Notes under the pieces: model-generated | What the model was told of the DNA's origin: nothing | The model's input: the letters and a program-made list of their open reading frames with translations, nothing else | The model's database searches: none | Assembly: GCA_025363755.1 (NCBI GenBank) | Contig: JANYLQ010000052.1 | Coordinates: 1-64,000, forward strand | Source of the DNA: Hyphomicrobiales bacterium | Lineage (GTDB): Bacteria > Pseudomonadota > Alphaproteobacteria > Rhizobiales > Aestuariivirgaceae | Length of the DNA stretch: 64,000 nucleotides | Direction of reading: 5' to 3' | Translations under genes and position numbers: made by a program | In this document: positions 26,499-36,136 of the stretch, piece after piece | How positions within the stretch are numbered: the stretch's first letter is position 1 | How the letters are laid out: each line of letters starts with the position of its first letter

Positions 26499-27332
26499 AT
26501 GAGTAAAATGCGTATCATTATGTTTGCTTTGGCAATTGGATCGGCAGTCGTAGCTGGTCTTTTGGCGAAGGGTGTCATTGGTAAGAAGCAAGAAGTAAAG
26601 CTTGAAGAGGTCAACACGGTCAAAATGACTGAAGTTCTTGTGGCAGCTAAAGACTTGTTGATGGGCGACAAATTGGCGAGCGGCACATTGGTCTGGAAAA
26701 GCTGGCCAGCAGATGGCGTTCTTCCAACGATGATCACGAAAGACGCCAAACCCGACGCGACCCAAGAATATGCGAGCGCCCGCGCCCGCCTTCCGATCTA
26801 TCAAGGCGAAACGATTTTTGATAAGAAAATTTTGCTTCCCGGCAAAGGTGGATTCATGAGTTCGATTTTGCCAAAAGGCATGCGCGCTCTGTCGATTGCT
26901 ATTCCGACGCGCCTATCAGCCGGCGGCTTTATTCTCCCTGATGACCGCGTCGATGTGATTTTGACCAGAAAGCCTGGCCAGGCTGGAAACACGCAAACTG
27001 TAAAAAGTGAAACTGTTATTACCAATGTACGCGTCTTGGCAGTGAATCAAGTGTTTCGCCAAGCAAGCGAAGGTGACTCAGTCACTGTAGAAAAAGGTGA
27101 GACTGCGACAATCGAGCTGACGCCTCATCAAACCGAAATCTTGGCGATGGTCGAATCCTCAGGTGAGCTGTCTCTCGCACTGCGTTCCATCGCTGAAAAC
27201 GACGGCAAGAAGATTGAAGAAATTGTGCCAGTTTTGGCTGAAAAATATCAAGAAGACGGTCGTGGCAAGCGTGTGAGTAACGACACACTATATGTGCGCT
27301 ACGGCGTTGAATCTTATGCGTCTGTGAAGTGA
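26499..27332 (+). CDS. cpaB: Flp pilus assembly protein CpaB (RcpC)
   Basis: A 277-residue protein with one N-terminal membrane anchor (IIMFALAIGSAVVAGLLAKG). A SAF-type domain follows (VLVAAKDLLMGDKLASGTL), then an RcpC/CpaB domain (GMRALSIAIPTRLSAGGFILPDDRVDVI region). It acts in the periplasm with the CpaC secretin. ATG 26499 has GGGGA at a normal distance; the longer frame from a TTG at 26484 includes that ribosome site and is rejected. cpaC follows after 10 bases. Confidence 0.94.
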   Translation: MSKMRIIMFALAIGSAVVAGLLAKGVIGKKQEVKLEEVNTVKMTEVLVAAKDLLMGDKLASGTLVWKSWPADGVLPTMITKDAKPDATQEYASARARLPIYQGETIFDKKILLPGKGGFMSSILPKGMRALSIAIPTRLSAGGFILPDDRVDVILTRKPGQAGNTQTVKSETVITNVRVLAVNQVFRQASEGDSVTVEKGETATIELTPHQTEILAMVESSGELSLALRSIAENDGKKIEEIVPVLAEKYQEDGRGKRVSNDTLYVRYGVESYASVK

Positions 27333-27342
27333 GAGTGTAGTG

Positions 27343-28779
27343 ATGAAAAATGCATTTAAAAAGTCTTGGAACCCTGGTGCTGCGATGAAAATCTCGGCCT
27401 GTGCGTCAGCTCTTCTTGCTTCATTCTTGGTGTTTTCGCCGTTATTGCTGAACGCTGCAAAGGCCACAGATATGTCCGTCGCAAACGCTTCGGGCCCAGC
27501 TGAAACAGGCCGCTTTTTGCGCATCGGTCTGGGGAAATCTATGATCGTGCATTTGCCAGCTGATGCAAAAGACGTCCTTGTGGGCAATACGGACACAGTC
27601 GATGCTGTTGTGCGCTCTAAGAACGTAGCTTATCTTTTTGCCAAAAGCACTGGCCAAACCAATGTGTTCTTTCTGGACGCTAACGGCCAACAGATCATGA
27701 GCCTCGACATTGAAGTTGCGCTTGACCCAACGGCACTACAAAATCTGATCCGTCGCACTCTGCCCGGCACTCGTATCAAGGTAGACGCCGAGGATCGCAA
27801 CATTGTCCTCACTGGCATGGCAATGAATGCTTTGGAGGCAAAAACCGCAGTCGATCTTGCAAAAAACATTGCAGTTGGCGGGGCCGATACGAAAGTTGTC
27901 GATGCCATACAGATTGCTGGTGAAGACCAGGTTATGCTGCAAGTCAAAGTCGTTGAAATTCAGCGCGATGTATTAAAACAATTCGGCATTAACTTCAAAG
28001 CGTTGCTCAGCATTGGTGGATTTGCATTCAATCTTTCAACTGTTAATCCCTTCAGTAGCAACCCAATTAGCACGGATAATGCTGCAGGCCTTTCAGGTGT
28101 TTCCGGAGCGAGCAATTTTTCGGGTGTGGTTCGCGCCATGGAAAGTGATGGTCTTTTGCGGACTTTGGCCGAACCAAACTTGACTGCGGTTTCCGGACAG
28201 CCTGCAACATTCTTGGCTGGCGGCGAATTTCCTTTCCAAGTTTGCAGCACGGTTCAAGGTCTCAGAACATGTACTCTTGAATTTAAGAAATACGGTATCG
28301 GTCTTAATTTTACGCCTATTGTTTTAAATCAAGGCCGTATCAATTTGAAAATTCATACCGAGGTGAGTGAACTCAGCACCGTGACCAGTGGTGACTTTAG
28401 CATCCCATCTTTGCTCAAGCGCGAAGCTGATACCACACTTGAAATGCCAGACGGTGGCTCAATGATGCTGGCAGGTTTGATTCGCGAATCGACACGTCAA
28501 ACTATTAACGGAACCCCAGGTCTCAAAAAGCTGCCAATCCTTGGCGCACTTTTCCGGAGCCGCGATTTTATCAACAACCAAACAGAATTGGTGGTCATGG
28601 TCACTCCGCACATCGTTCGCAGCGTTGCCCAAAAGCAACTGCAGTCACCAGATAAGAATTTCGCGCCCGCTTCGGATCGTCAAACCATTCTCTTGGGCCG
28701 GTTGAACAAAGTCTACGGCGCAAATGGTAAGGCTCCTCAGGGAACTTACCAGGGCAATGTTGGCTATATCGTTGAGTAG
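27343..28779 (+). CDS. cpaC: Flp pilus secretin CpaC (RcpA)
   Basis: A 478-residue outer-membrane secretin. A signal peptide covers about the first 42 residues. A short pilus-specific N domain (IVHLPADAKDVLVGN) comes next, then a BON-like stretch, and the secretin domain ending in LPILGALFRSRDFINNQTELVVMVTPHIV, which is the conserved C-terminal signature. It forms the pilus exit channel. ATG 27343 is preferred to the adjacent GTG 27340; GAGAG lies just upstream. Its N domain is paralogous to the stand-alone protein at 25176. Confidence 0.95.
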   Translation: MKNAFKKSWNPGAAMKISACASALLASFLVFSPLLLNAAKATDMSVANASGPAETGRFLRIGLGKSMIVHLPADAKDVLVGNTDTVDAVVRSKNVAYLFAKSTGQTNVFFLDANGQQIMSLDIEVALDPTALQNLIRRTLPGTRIKVDAEDRNIVLTGMAMNALEAKTAVDLAKNIAVGGADTKVVDAIQIAGEDQVMLQVKVVEIQRDVLKQFGINFKALLSIGGFAFNLSTVNPFSSNPISTDNAAGLSGVSGASNFSGVVRAMESDGLLRTLAEPNLTAVSGQPATFLAGGEFPFQVCSTVQGLRTCTLEFKKYGIGLNFTPIVLNQGRINLKIHTEVSELSTVTSGDFSIPSLLKREADTTLEMPDGGSMMLAGLIRESTRQTINGTPGLKKLPILGALFRSRDFINNQTELVVMVTPHIVRSVAQKQLQSPDKNFAPASDRQTILLGRLNKVYGANGKAPQGTYQGNVGYIVE

Positions 28780-28797
28780 AGTGGAGCGTAACCCATC

Positions 28798-29484
28798 ATG
28801 GTAAATTCAAAAATGTATAAGTCTCGTTATGCTAAACTCAGCTTGGTCCTGATATTGGCCTCAATGCTCAGCGGTTGTAAAACCCTCGATTCAGCATTGG
28901 AAGATGATTACAGGCAGCCCTATGGTGGCTCAGATCGTCATCCGCTCACAGTCGTAAAAGCACCCATCACGATGGTCGTGTCAAGCGCCCAAGGAACTCT
29001 ACAGCCACCACAAGTTGATGCGGTCAATTCATTCGTGCATCAAGCGCTTCAAGCCGGAGTGACACCCATCACTATTGCTCAACCGAGCGGTGGCGGCGGG
29101 TCTGCCCGTGTTGCCAGTGAGATCGCAAGTCTCATGGTTCAACAGGGCGTTCCTAGGGCTTATGTGCGCTTTGCCAACTACAAAGCTGGGCCATCCTCGC
29201 CAGTGAGGCTGTCTTATGTTTCCGCCTACGGTCAGTCACTGAACTGTGGTCAATGGCCCGACGACGCCACCGACACGGAAGAAAATATGCTGACGTCAAA
29301 CCATGGTTGTGCTGTGCAGGCCAATATTGCTGCCATGGTTGCCAATCCAGAAACTTTGACCGTTCCAAACACGGTGACGCCTATTTCGGGTGCACCGAGG
29401 GTCGCCGCAATAGGTGTATATGCTGGAGGCGCTGCAGTAGCAGGGTCAACTGCAACCTCAGCAACAACTTCAGCAACACCGTAA
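28798..29484 (+). CDS. cpaD: Pilus assembly lipoprotein CpaD
   Basis: A 228-residue CpaD-family protein. The N-terminal hydrophobic segment ends in a lipobox-like MLSGC (C27), indicating a lipoprotein. The body has the CpaD features RQPYGGSDRHPLTV, ASEIASLMVQQGVPRAYVRF, and NCGQWPDD plus SNHGCAVQANIAAMVANP with its two cysteines. It helps place or stabilise the secretin. The C-terminal 25 residues are low complexity (A, T, S, G). It sits 18 bases after cpaC. Confidence 0.92.
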   Translation: MVNSKMYKSRYAKLSLVLILASMLSGCKTLDSALEDDYRQPYGGSDRHPLTVVKAPITMVVSSAQGTLQPPQVDAVNSFVHQALQAGVTPITIAQPSGGGGSARVASEIASLMVQQGVPRAYVRFANYKAGPSSPVRLSYVSAYGQSLNCGQWPDDATDTEENMLTSNHGCAVQANIAAMVANPETLTVPNTVTPISGAPRVAAIGVYAGGAAVAGSTATSATTSATP

Positions 29485-29539
29485 TTTTCTAACTATTTGT
29501 AACCCAACAAGCCGATCGATCAAGATCAGGAAAAAAGAA

Positions 29540-30808
29540 ATGAATACCGACAATACTGCCCCTCAAATATCAATGTCGCACGAGAGCAATTTAATTGTGA
29601 ACGTGCCGCGCATCAACATCGGGGTCTTTTGCGATAATCAGCAAACCGGTGAAACCGTTCAGGCTGCTAGTATTGATCGGCGCATGTCGAAAGCTCATAC
29701 CACAATTCAGTTAGGCGGCATTGCATCGGCAGCTCAGGTCTATCAAGGCGAGGCCACACCTAATGTTGTTGTGGTTGAATCACACGGTGATCGCGCGCAG
29801 ATCATGGCAGAGCTAGCGAGCTTCGCCGAAGTTTGCCAGCCCAATACGAAAGTTATCGTGATTGGCCACGTCAACGATGTGATTCTCTACCGCGAGTTAA
29901 TCAAGAACGGCGTGAGCGAATATCTGGTTGCACCGATTAACGCGATGCAATTCATTGAAACAATCGCTCATCTATATAGTGATCCAAAAGCGATTCCGCT
30001 TGGCCGCATTGTTGCCTTCGTTGGCTCTAAAGGCGGCGTGGGGTCATCGACGATTGCTCATAACGTGGCATGGGCTATTTCGCAGCGCCTGAATATCGAA
30101 ACTGTTATCACGGATCTTGATCTACCATTTGGCACATCAGCTTTGAACTTCAATCAAGATGCAGGCGGCGGCATCTATGAAGCTCTAGGACAACCAGATC
30201 GTATTGACGGAACTCTGGTTGATCGCTTGATGACCAAACTAGGTAATAAGTTGAGCTTGCTCAATGGCCCTAGTGGCATTGATCGCGAAATAAATTTCGA
30301 TGCGCATGCGGTAGAGACAGTGCTTAATGTTGTGCGCCATTCTGCCCCCATGATCGCGGTGGACGTGCCAAACATCTGGGCACCATGGGTTAAACAAACA
30401 TTGTTAGGTGCAGATGAAGTGATCATCACGGCGACGCCTGAATTGCCATCACTGCGCAATGCCAAAAATCTGATTGATATGCTAAAAGCCGGAAGGCCAC
30501 ATGATAATCATCCACGCTTGATCCTCAATCAAGTTGGCGTGCCAAAGCGACCCGAAATTCCACCAGCTGATTTTGGCAAAGCAATTGGTGTTGAACCAAG
30601 CGTCATCATTCCTCATGATCCGCAAAGCTTTGGCCTCGCTCAAGGCAATGGCCAAATGCTGTTTGAAGTCGCGCCGAAGTCTAAGTCGGCAGAGACGTTG
30701 AATGAATTGGCAGAGATCATCGCTGGCGCGCGCCCGAAATCTGTCAAAGCAGCGAAATTTGATCTCTCCAGCATAATGAAAAATTTTTCGATGAAGAAGA
30801 AGAAGTAA
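29540..30808 (+). CDS. cpaE: Pilus assembly ATPase-like protein CpaE (TadZ)
   Basis: A 422-residue protein with an N-terminal receiver-like domain (residues ~27-140) and a MinD/ParA-like domain. The deviant Walker A is GSKGGVGSST with the signature lysine K164 kept but the second lysine replaced by serine, a known trait of CpaE/TadZ proteins. TadZ localises the Tad apparatus, often to a cell pole. Its C-terminus ends in a lysine run (MKKKK). It is 55 bases after cpaD and 12 before cpaF. Confidence 0.94.
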   Translation: MNTDNTAPQISMSHESNLIVNVPRINIGVFCDNQQTGETVQAASIDRRMSKAHTTIQLGGIASAAQVYQGEATPNVVVVESHGDRAQIMAELASFAEVCQPNTKVIVIGHVNDVILYRELIKNGVSEYLVAPINAMQFIETIAHLYSDPKAIPLGRIVAFVGSKGGVGSSTIAHNVAWAISQRLNIETVITDLDLPFGTSALNFNQDAGGGIYEALGQPDRIDGTLVDRLMTKLGNKLSLLNGPSGIDREINFDAHAVETVLNVVRHSAPMIAVDVPNIWAPWVKQTLLGADEVIITATPELPSLRNAKNLIDMLKAGRPHDNHPRLILNQVGVPKRPEIPPADFGKAIGVEPSVIIPHDPQSFGLAQGNGQMLFEVAPKSKSAETLNELAEIIAGARPKSVKAAKFDLSSIMKNFSMKKKK

Positions 30809-30820
30809 GGAATACCTAGA

Positions 30821-32323
30821 ATGTTCGGCAAAAAGACAGAAGCAGGCGGATCGGGTCCGGTCACCTTGCCACCAGGCCCAGCAGCACTTGCGCACGCAGC
30901 AGCGGCCTCTCCGCTTGGCAAAGCCATACCTGATTTGAAACCAGCGGGCGCACCAATCGCAGCCGCCGCTGGCCAGCCCGCAAGGCCTGCCGCAGTGGTT
31001 GTTGAAAAGCCTCAGGTCGAACACAAGCACAAATCAGAATCTTACTACGATATCAAAAGCACAATCTTTAATGCGCTGATCGATGCCATTGACCTCACTC
31101 AGCTGGGCCAACTCGACCGTGATGCTGCGCGTGACGAAATTCGTGACATTGTCAACGAAATCATCGCACTCAAAGATGTGGTGATGTCAATTGCCGAGCA
31201 GGAAGAACTGCTCGAAGATATTTGTAACGACGTGCTGGGCTATGGCCCATTGGAGCCCTTACTTGCGCGTGATGACATCGCCGATATTATGGTCAACGGT
31301 GCAGCGCATGTGTTCATCGAAGTCGATGGCAAGATGCAAAAAACCGGCGTTCGTTTCCGCGACAACGGTCAGCTGTTGAACATCTGCCAACGTATCGTGA
31401 GCCAGGTTGGCCGCCGCGTTGATGAAGCAAGCCCGATCTGCGACGCGCGTTTGCCAGATGGCTCGCGTGTCAACGTTATCGCTCCACCGCTTTCAATCGA
31501 TGGCTGTGCGTTGACCATTCGTAAATTTAAGAAAGATCGTTTGCGCTTGCCAGATTTGGTGAAGTTCAAGTCAATTACCCCTGAGGGCGCAACAGTTCTT
31601 GAAATTGTAGGCCGCGTCCGTTGCAACACATTGATTTCAGGTGGCACAGGTTCAGGCAAAACGACTTTGCTGAATTGTTTGACGGGTTATATAGACTCCG
31701 ATGAACGCATCATCACCTGCGAAGACGCAGCTGAACTTCAACTACAACAGCCACACGTCGTGCGCCTTGAAACCAGGCCTCCAAATTTGGAAGGCGAAGG
31801 TGCCATCACCATGCGCGAATTGGTGAAGAACTGTTTGCGTATGCGCCCTGAACGCATCATTGTCGGCGAAGTCCGTGGACCTGAAGCGTTCGATTTGCTT
31901 CAGGCCATGAACACAGGCCATGACGGCTCCATGGGCACGCTGCACGCCAACTCTCCACGTGAAGCAATCTCGCGTTTGGAATCCATGATCACGATGGGTG
32001 GTTTCTCGCTTCCATCAAAAACAATTAAGGAAATGATCGTGGGTTCAATCGATGTGATTGTACAAGCCACGCGTCTGCGTGACGGTTCGCGTAAGATCAC
32101 CCACATCACCGAAGTGGTTGGCATGGAAGGCGATGTGATCATCACACAAGATTTGTTTATCTATGACATTTCCGGTGAAGACGCCAATGGCAAGATCGTT
32201 GGTAAACATCGTTCAACCGGCATTGCGCGCCCTCATTTCTGGGATCGTGCACGCTATTACAACGAAGAACGACGTTTGGCTGAAGCACTTGAAAAAGCTG
32301 AAGACCGCACGGCAAAAGATTGA
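30821..32323 (+). CDS. cpaF: Flp pilus secretion ATPase CpaF (TadA)
   Basis: A 500-residue type II/IV secretion ATPase. An Ala/Pro-rich N-terminal tail of about 60 residues precedes the all-helical region and the RecA-like core. Walker A GGTGSGKT is at 274-281. [20 protein letters not shown] is the Asp box, and [29 protein letters not shown] combines Walker B and the His box. It powers Flp pilus assembly and probably retraction at the inner membrane together with TadB and TadC. Confidence 0.97.
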   Translation: MFGKKTEAGGSGPVTLPPGPAALAHAAAASPLGKAIPDLKPAGAPIAAAAGQPARPAAVVVEKPQVEHKHKSESYYDIKSTIFNALIDAIDLTQLGQLDRDAARDEIRDIVNEIIALKDVVMSIAEQEELLEDICNDVLGYGPLEPLLARDDIADIMVNGAAHVFIEVDGKMQKTGVRFRDNGQLLNICQRIVSQVGRRVDEASPICDARLPDGSRVNVIAPPLSIDGCALTIRKFKKDRLRLPDLVKFKSITPEGATVLEIVGRVRCNTLISGGTGSGKTTLLNCLTGYIDSDERIITCEDAAELQLQQPHVVRLETRPPNLEGEGAITMRELVKNCLRMRPERIIVGEVRGPEAFDLLQAMNTGHDGSMGTLHANSPREAISRLESMITMGGFSLPSKTIKEMIVGSIDVIVQATRLRDGSRKITHITEVVGMEGDVIITQDLFIYDISGEDANGKIVGKHRSTGIARPHFWDRARYYNEERRLAEALEKAEDRTAKD

Positions 32324-32343
32324 TAAAGAACGGATACTAAAAA

Positions 32344-33357
32344 ATGTTTTTTGGCGAAGATCTATCTTCCACTGCTTTCACCATTATGGTCTCTTTGGCT
32401 GTGGGTGGATTAGCTATTGCCATCCTGTTTCCATTCTTTTCGAATAATAACAGCGCTAACCGCGTGAAAGCAATTTCGACAGGTAAAAAAACTGAGTCGT
32501 TCGGAAGTTCCATTCGCTCTCGGCTGTCGGAAGATACTAAAGATACTCGCCGCCGCCAAATTCAAGATTCATTGAAACAGGTAGGCAAACAAGAAAAAGA
32601 ACTGAAAAAAAGACGCAACAGTCTGCGCGTCAATCTTGAACAAGCAGGCCTTGAAATCTCTGTGAAGGCTTACTGGGTTTCAGCTTGCATATTGGGTGCC
32701 GGCTTGGCGGCGCTCTCATTTGTTGTCTATCCAAATATATTCGTGGTTACAGCGGTTTTGTTTGTTGGGATATTCGGCCTTCCACGTTGGATATTGAAAA
32801 ATATGCGCACCCGCCGCCAGAATATTTTCTTGAATGATTTTGCCGATGCGCTTGACGTCATGACGCGCGGCCTGAAGTCCGGCCTTCCTGTGACCGAAGC
32901 CATGAAAATCATCGCGACCGAATCTGGTCCTCCTGTGGGACCCGAATTTGCTGAAGTTGTCGAAGGCCAGCGCCTTGGCATTTCACTTGAGCAAGGCATT
33001 GAGCGTATGGTGGAACGCATCCCATTGCCCGAGGTTAACTTCCTTGCCATTGTGATGGCCATTCAATCTAAAACCGGCGGCAATTTATCTGAAGCCCTCG
33101 GCAATCTTTCGCGGGTGCTTCGTGACCGCAAGAAGATGAAACAGAAGGTTCAGTCTGTGAGCCAAGAAGCAAAGTCTTCAGCCGCCATCATTGGTTCTTT
33201 GCCATTCGTCCTGATGGGCGCGCTCACAATGTTGAACCCAACCTATCTAAGTCCACTTTTCAACACCCAGATGGGCCACATCCTTTTAATAGGCAGTGGC
33301 ATATGGATGACCACGGGCGTGTTAGTAATGCGTAAAATGATCAATTTCCAAATCTAA
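32344..33357 (+). CDS. tadB: Flp pilus inner-membrane platform protein TadB
   Basis: A 337-residue T2SS-F domain protein with one N-terminal helix, a charged cytoplasmic linker (residues ~45-100, rich in K, R, E), a pair of helices near 105-145, and the GspF-like core DALDVMTRGLKSGLPVTEAMKII. C-terminal helices follow. With TadC it forms the platform engaged by CpaF. It is 20 bases after cpaF and 33 before tadC. Confidence 0.94.
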   Translation: MFFGEDLSSTAFTIMVSLAVGGLAIAILFPFFSNNNSANRVKAISTGKKTESFGSSIRSRLSEDTKDTRRRQIQDSLKQVGKQEKELKKRRNSLRVNLEQAGLEISVKAYWVSACILGAGLAALSFVVYPNIFVVTAVLFVGIFGLPRWILKNMRTRRQNIFLNDFADALDVMTRGLKSGLPVTEAMKIIATESGPPVGPEFAEVVEGQRLGISLEQGIERMVERIPLPEVNFLAIVMAIQSKTGGNLSEALGNLSRVLRDRKKMKQKVQSVSQEAKSSAAIIGSLPFVLMGALTMLNPTYLSPLFNTQMGHILLIGSGIWMTTGVLVMRKMINFQI

Positions 33358-33390
33358 TCGGAAATTTAGAATTCGATTTAAGGTAAGAAT

Positions 33391-34359
33391 ATGAACTTTG
33401 TAGCCGCTCTCTTTCAGATTGAAACTCTCGTGATGATTTTTGCGGGATTGGCAGTCTTTGGAACCATCCTAACGGTTACAGCGCCTTTTTTTGAAAACGA
33501 CAAACTTCAAGCCCGCGCGAAGGTGGTCGCATCCGAACGCGACCGTTTGAAAGCCCAGCAAAAAGCCAGCTTTGCCAATACCGAAGTACGTTTGCGCGAA
33601 AAAGTGAAGCCGAGCGCCTACACGCAAATTGTGGATGGGCTTAATCTGCGTAAAATTTTTGAGTCAGAAGAATCACGCATTAAATTGCGCCAAGCCGGAT
33701 TCAGAACAGAAAAGCATTTGATGACATTTCTGGCGATGCGCATCATCTCTCCAATTTTCATTGGTCTTGCTTCGTTTATTTACACTTCGACCGTGGTTGC
33801 CGAAAAAGTTCCGCCAAATCTGCGCCTTACCACAGCGATGATGGGTCTCGTTATCGGCTTCTACCTTCCTTCACTCGTTGTAAAAAACTTTGCGAAAAAA
33901 CGCCAAGCCTCGATCAAGAAGTCTTGGTCTGACGCACTTGATCTTTTGCTAATCTGCGTTGAATCTGGAATGGCTCTAGAGCCTGCCATGGGCCGCGTTG
34001 GCAAAGAAATAGGCAGTCAATCAGTGCCGCTTGCTGAAGAAATGGCTTTGACGGTTGCCGAACTTTCGTTTTTGGGCGATCGCCGCAAGGCCCTTGATAA
34101 TTTGAGCAAACGCACTGGTCTTGAAACCGTTCGCTCGGTCGTCACCAGTTTGATCCAGTCTGAACGTTACGGCACACCTCTGGGTTCTGCGTTGCGTGTT
34201 TTGGCCCAAGAAAACCGGAACGACCGGATGGCCGAAGCTGAAAAGAAGGCCGCGGCCCTCCCACCAAAGCTGACCGTTCCGATGATTCTGTTCTTCTTGC
34301 CTGTTATTTTTGTGATCATCTTAGGTCCAGCAGGCATCACTGTGACCGGAACAAAGTAA
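33391..34359 (+). CDS. tadC: Flp pilus inner-membrane platform protein TadC
   Basis: A 322-residue T2SS-F domain protein, partner of TadB. It has helices at the N-terminus, a middle pair, the core SDALDLLLICVESGMALEPAMGRV, and a final hydrophobic segment (LFFLPVIFVIILGPAGI). The family ends here, and the TAA at 34357 fits. The last 193 bases also encode, on the opposite strand, the C-terminal extension of the neighbouring glycosyltransferase. It is the last pilus gene; tadD is not found after it. Confidence 0.94.
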   Translation: MNFVAALFQIETLVMIFAGLAVFGTILTVTAPFFENDKLQARAKVVASERDRLKAQQKASFANTEVRLREKVKPSAYTQIVDGLNLRKIFESEESRIKLRQAGFRTEKHLMTFLAMRIISPIFIGLASFIYTSTVVAEKVPPNLRLTTAMMGLVIGFYLPSLVVKNFAKKRQASIKKSWSDALDLLLICVESGMALEPAMGRVGKEIGSQSVPLAEEMALTVAELSFLGDRRKALDNLSKRTGLETVRSVVTSLIQSERYGTPLGSALRVLAQENRNDRMAEAEKKAAALPPKLTVPMILFFLPVIFVIILGPAGITVTGTK

Positions 34360-36068
34360 GGTTTGGAAACCGCAGTGAGCGTTGAAATTCCGTGCTTTGT
34401 TTTATTCCAATGAAATGGCGCCACAATAAATTGCCAAAGTGAAAGCCATCCGGCAACGCCCATAAGCAACCAATAAAGGGGCATCGTTAAAAGGACGCCC
34501 CACCAAATTTCGCCGTTTCGTTTGCAAGCCAGATATCCAGCATAGAGAGAAGTCCCATATCCAACGAGGCTAACAACGACACTCATCCCCGCTATGACAG
34601 TCGCAAAAATTGAATGGCTAAACGGCGTCTGCCAGTTTTGCCACAGTTGATAACAGATCAAACAATTAAAAATCGGATGAACGACCGACGAAAATATAGT
34701 CCCGAAACATGTAACTTGAAATGCCCATATACCGTCCCAACCAATTTCCCAGGGCAATGCAGATGGACGCCGCATATGCACCAACCAAGTCTGCAAAAAA
34801 CCTTTGAACCATCGCGCCCGCTGCGAAATCCAGTTTCCAAATTCTGTATTCGCTTCTTCAAAAGTCTTACTATCTAAAATCTGAGTCAGATATCCCATTC
34901 TGGCCAGTCGAAGCCCCAAATCTGCGTCTTCTGTTACATTATATGCGTCCCAAGCCCCGACATCGCGGAGAATTCTTATACGAAAATGATTTGACGTTCC
35001 CCCTAGTGGCAGAGGCATGCCCTCACGTGCAAGACAGGGTAGGATAGATTGAAATAGCACCGCATATTCAATAGCAAACTGACGGGTTATCCAATTTTCA
35101 TTGGCGTTATAGAAAGTAAGTTCAGCCTGAAGACAAGCGAGATTATGTGGCCCACTAGCAAATGCCGCTGCTGCTTTGCGCAACTGGTCTGGTTCTGGAA
35201 TGTCTTCTGCGTCATAAATTGTCAGCAATTCTCCGCGTGAAAACTGTAAAGCATAATTCAAAGCGCGCGGTTTGGTTTGAGGGTTGCCAGATGGCACAAC
35301 GATAACTTCGAAATGATTTGGCAATTCGAGCGCGGCAATCGCACGGTGCATAGCGATGTCATTTTCCTCAAGGATTAGTTTTATATCGAGCAAATGGTGC
35401 GGGTAATCCAACTGGTTTAGCGCCGCGAGCAACTGCTGGAGAACAGTCGTTTCACGAAACAATGGTACCAAGACTGAATAGACCGGAAGCTGATTGTCTT
35501 TAAGTTTTCGCGGGGTGGTCTTGCGCTTCTGGCCTGAACTCATAACACACATGAGGCGCAAAGCTACAACACCCAAAAAGAATAACGAGAAGAAAAAACT
35601 CGTGAAGGCAAAACTGACCTCCAACGGAAGACTGGTCAAGGCTAGAAAATAGAACACAATCAAAATTCCAAACCAGAATATTTGCGCAGGCATAAATCTG
35701 CGATGCGCGGAAAAACTTGGCTTTTTATATTTTAGATTCTCAGTCGCATACCCAAGAAGTTCTTTTCCAAGATAACGTTTCACACCAACTTGAAATTGTT
35801 TGGCATCAATACGCGCTACAGGTTTAAGATTATTCGCTTGTGCCCGTTCAAGAGGCGCGCCTTCAACTGCAGCAAAAAGTGTGCAATCTGGAAGCCAAGC
35901 AACAGGAAGTAATTTTTGCCGCAGTGCAAGTTTTTTCTCGGCCGGGCTGAGGCGGGCAAAAATTGAACCGAGCAACCGGTTAGGAAGTTCCGGCAAATCA
36001 TTTGCATCGCCGGTTAACTCTACAATTCTCGACCCTTCTGATGTGGTCAACTGATAAATTACTGACAA
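34167..36068 (-). CDS. Membrane glycosyltransferase, family 2, with C-terminal overlap into tadC
   Basis: A 633-residue inner-membrane GT2 enzyme of the cellulose-synthase-like type. The N-terminal ~115 residues are soluble and resemble the small domain found before some such enzymes. Two helices follow, then the GT-A domain: VYSVLVPLFRE, the metal-binding YDAED, the TEDADLG acceptor motif and QRARWFKG. Four C-terminal helices come next. The start is TTG 36068 with strong GAGGGG five bases upstream. Family proteins end near FHWNKTKHG; here about 64 further residues are translated antisense through tadC. The product is probably an exopolysaccharide or a glycan made near the pilus; the sugar is unknown. 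Confidence 0.86.
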   Translation of the reverse strand: MSVIYQLTTSEGSRIVELTGDANDLPELPNRLLGSIFARLSPAEKKLALRQKLLPVAWLPDCTLFAAVEGAPLERAQANNLKPVARIDAKQFQVGVKRYLGKELLGYATENLKYKKPSFSAHRRFMPAQIFWFGILIVFYFLALTSLPLEVSFAFTSFFFSLFFLGVVALRLMCVMSSGQKRKTTPRKLKDNQLPVYSVLVPLFRETTVLQQLLAALNQLDYPHHLLDIKLILEENDIAMHRAIAALELPNHFEVIVVPSGNPQTKPRALNYALQFSRGELLTIYDAEDIPEPDQLRKAAAAFASGPHNLACLQAELTFYNANENWITRQFAIEYAVLFQSILPCLAREGMPLPLGGTSNHFRIRILRDVGAWDAYNVTEDADLGLRLARMGYLTQILDSKTFEEANTEFGNWISQRARWFKGFLQTWLVHMRRPSALPWEIGWDGIWAFQVTCFGTIFSSVVHPIFNCLICYQLWQNWQTPFSHSIFATVIAGMSVVVSLVGYGTSLYAGYLACKRNGEIWWGVLLTMPLYWLLMGVAGWLSLWQFIVAPFHWNKTKHGISTLTAVSKPYFVPVTVMPAGPKMITKITGKKNRIIGTVSFGGRAAAFFSASAIRSFRFSWAKTRNAEPRGVP

Positions 36069-36136
36069 GTTAGCCCCTCTATGCGATGATCTCTACGCAG
36101 TTCCCGCCTTCAAATTTAAAACTGAGGAAATTCATC

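Noticed and set aside
29540-30808. CpaE as a defective ATPase because of its altered Walker A
   Set aside because: The serine substitution in GSKGGVGSST is usual for the CpaE/TadZ family, so it is not a mutation peculiar to this gene.
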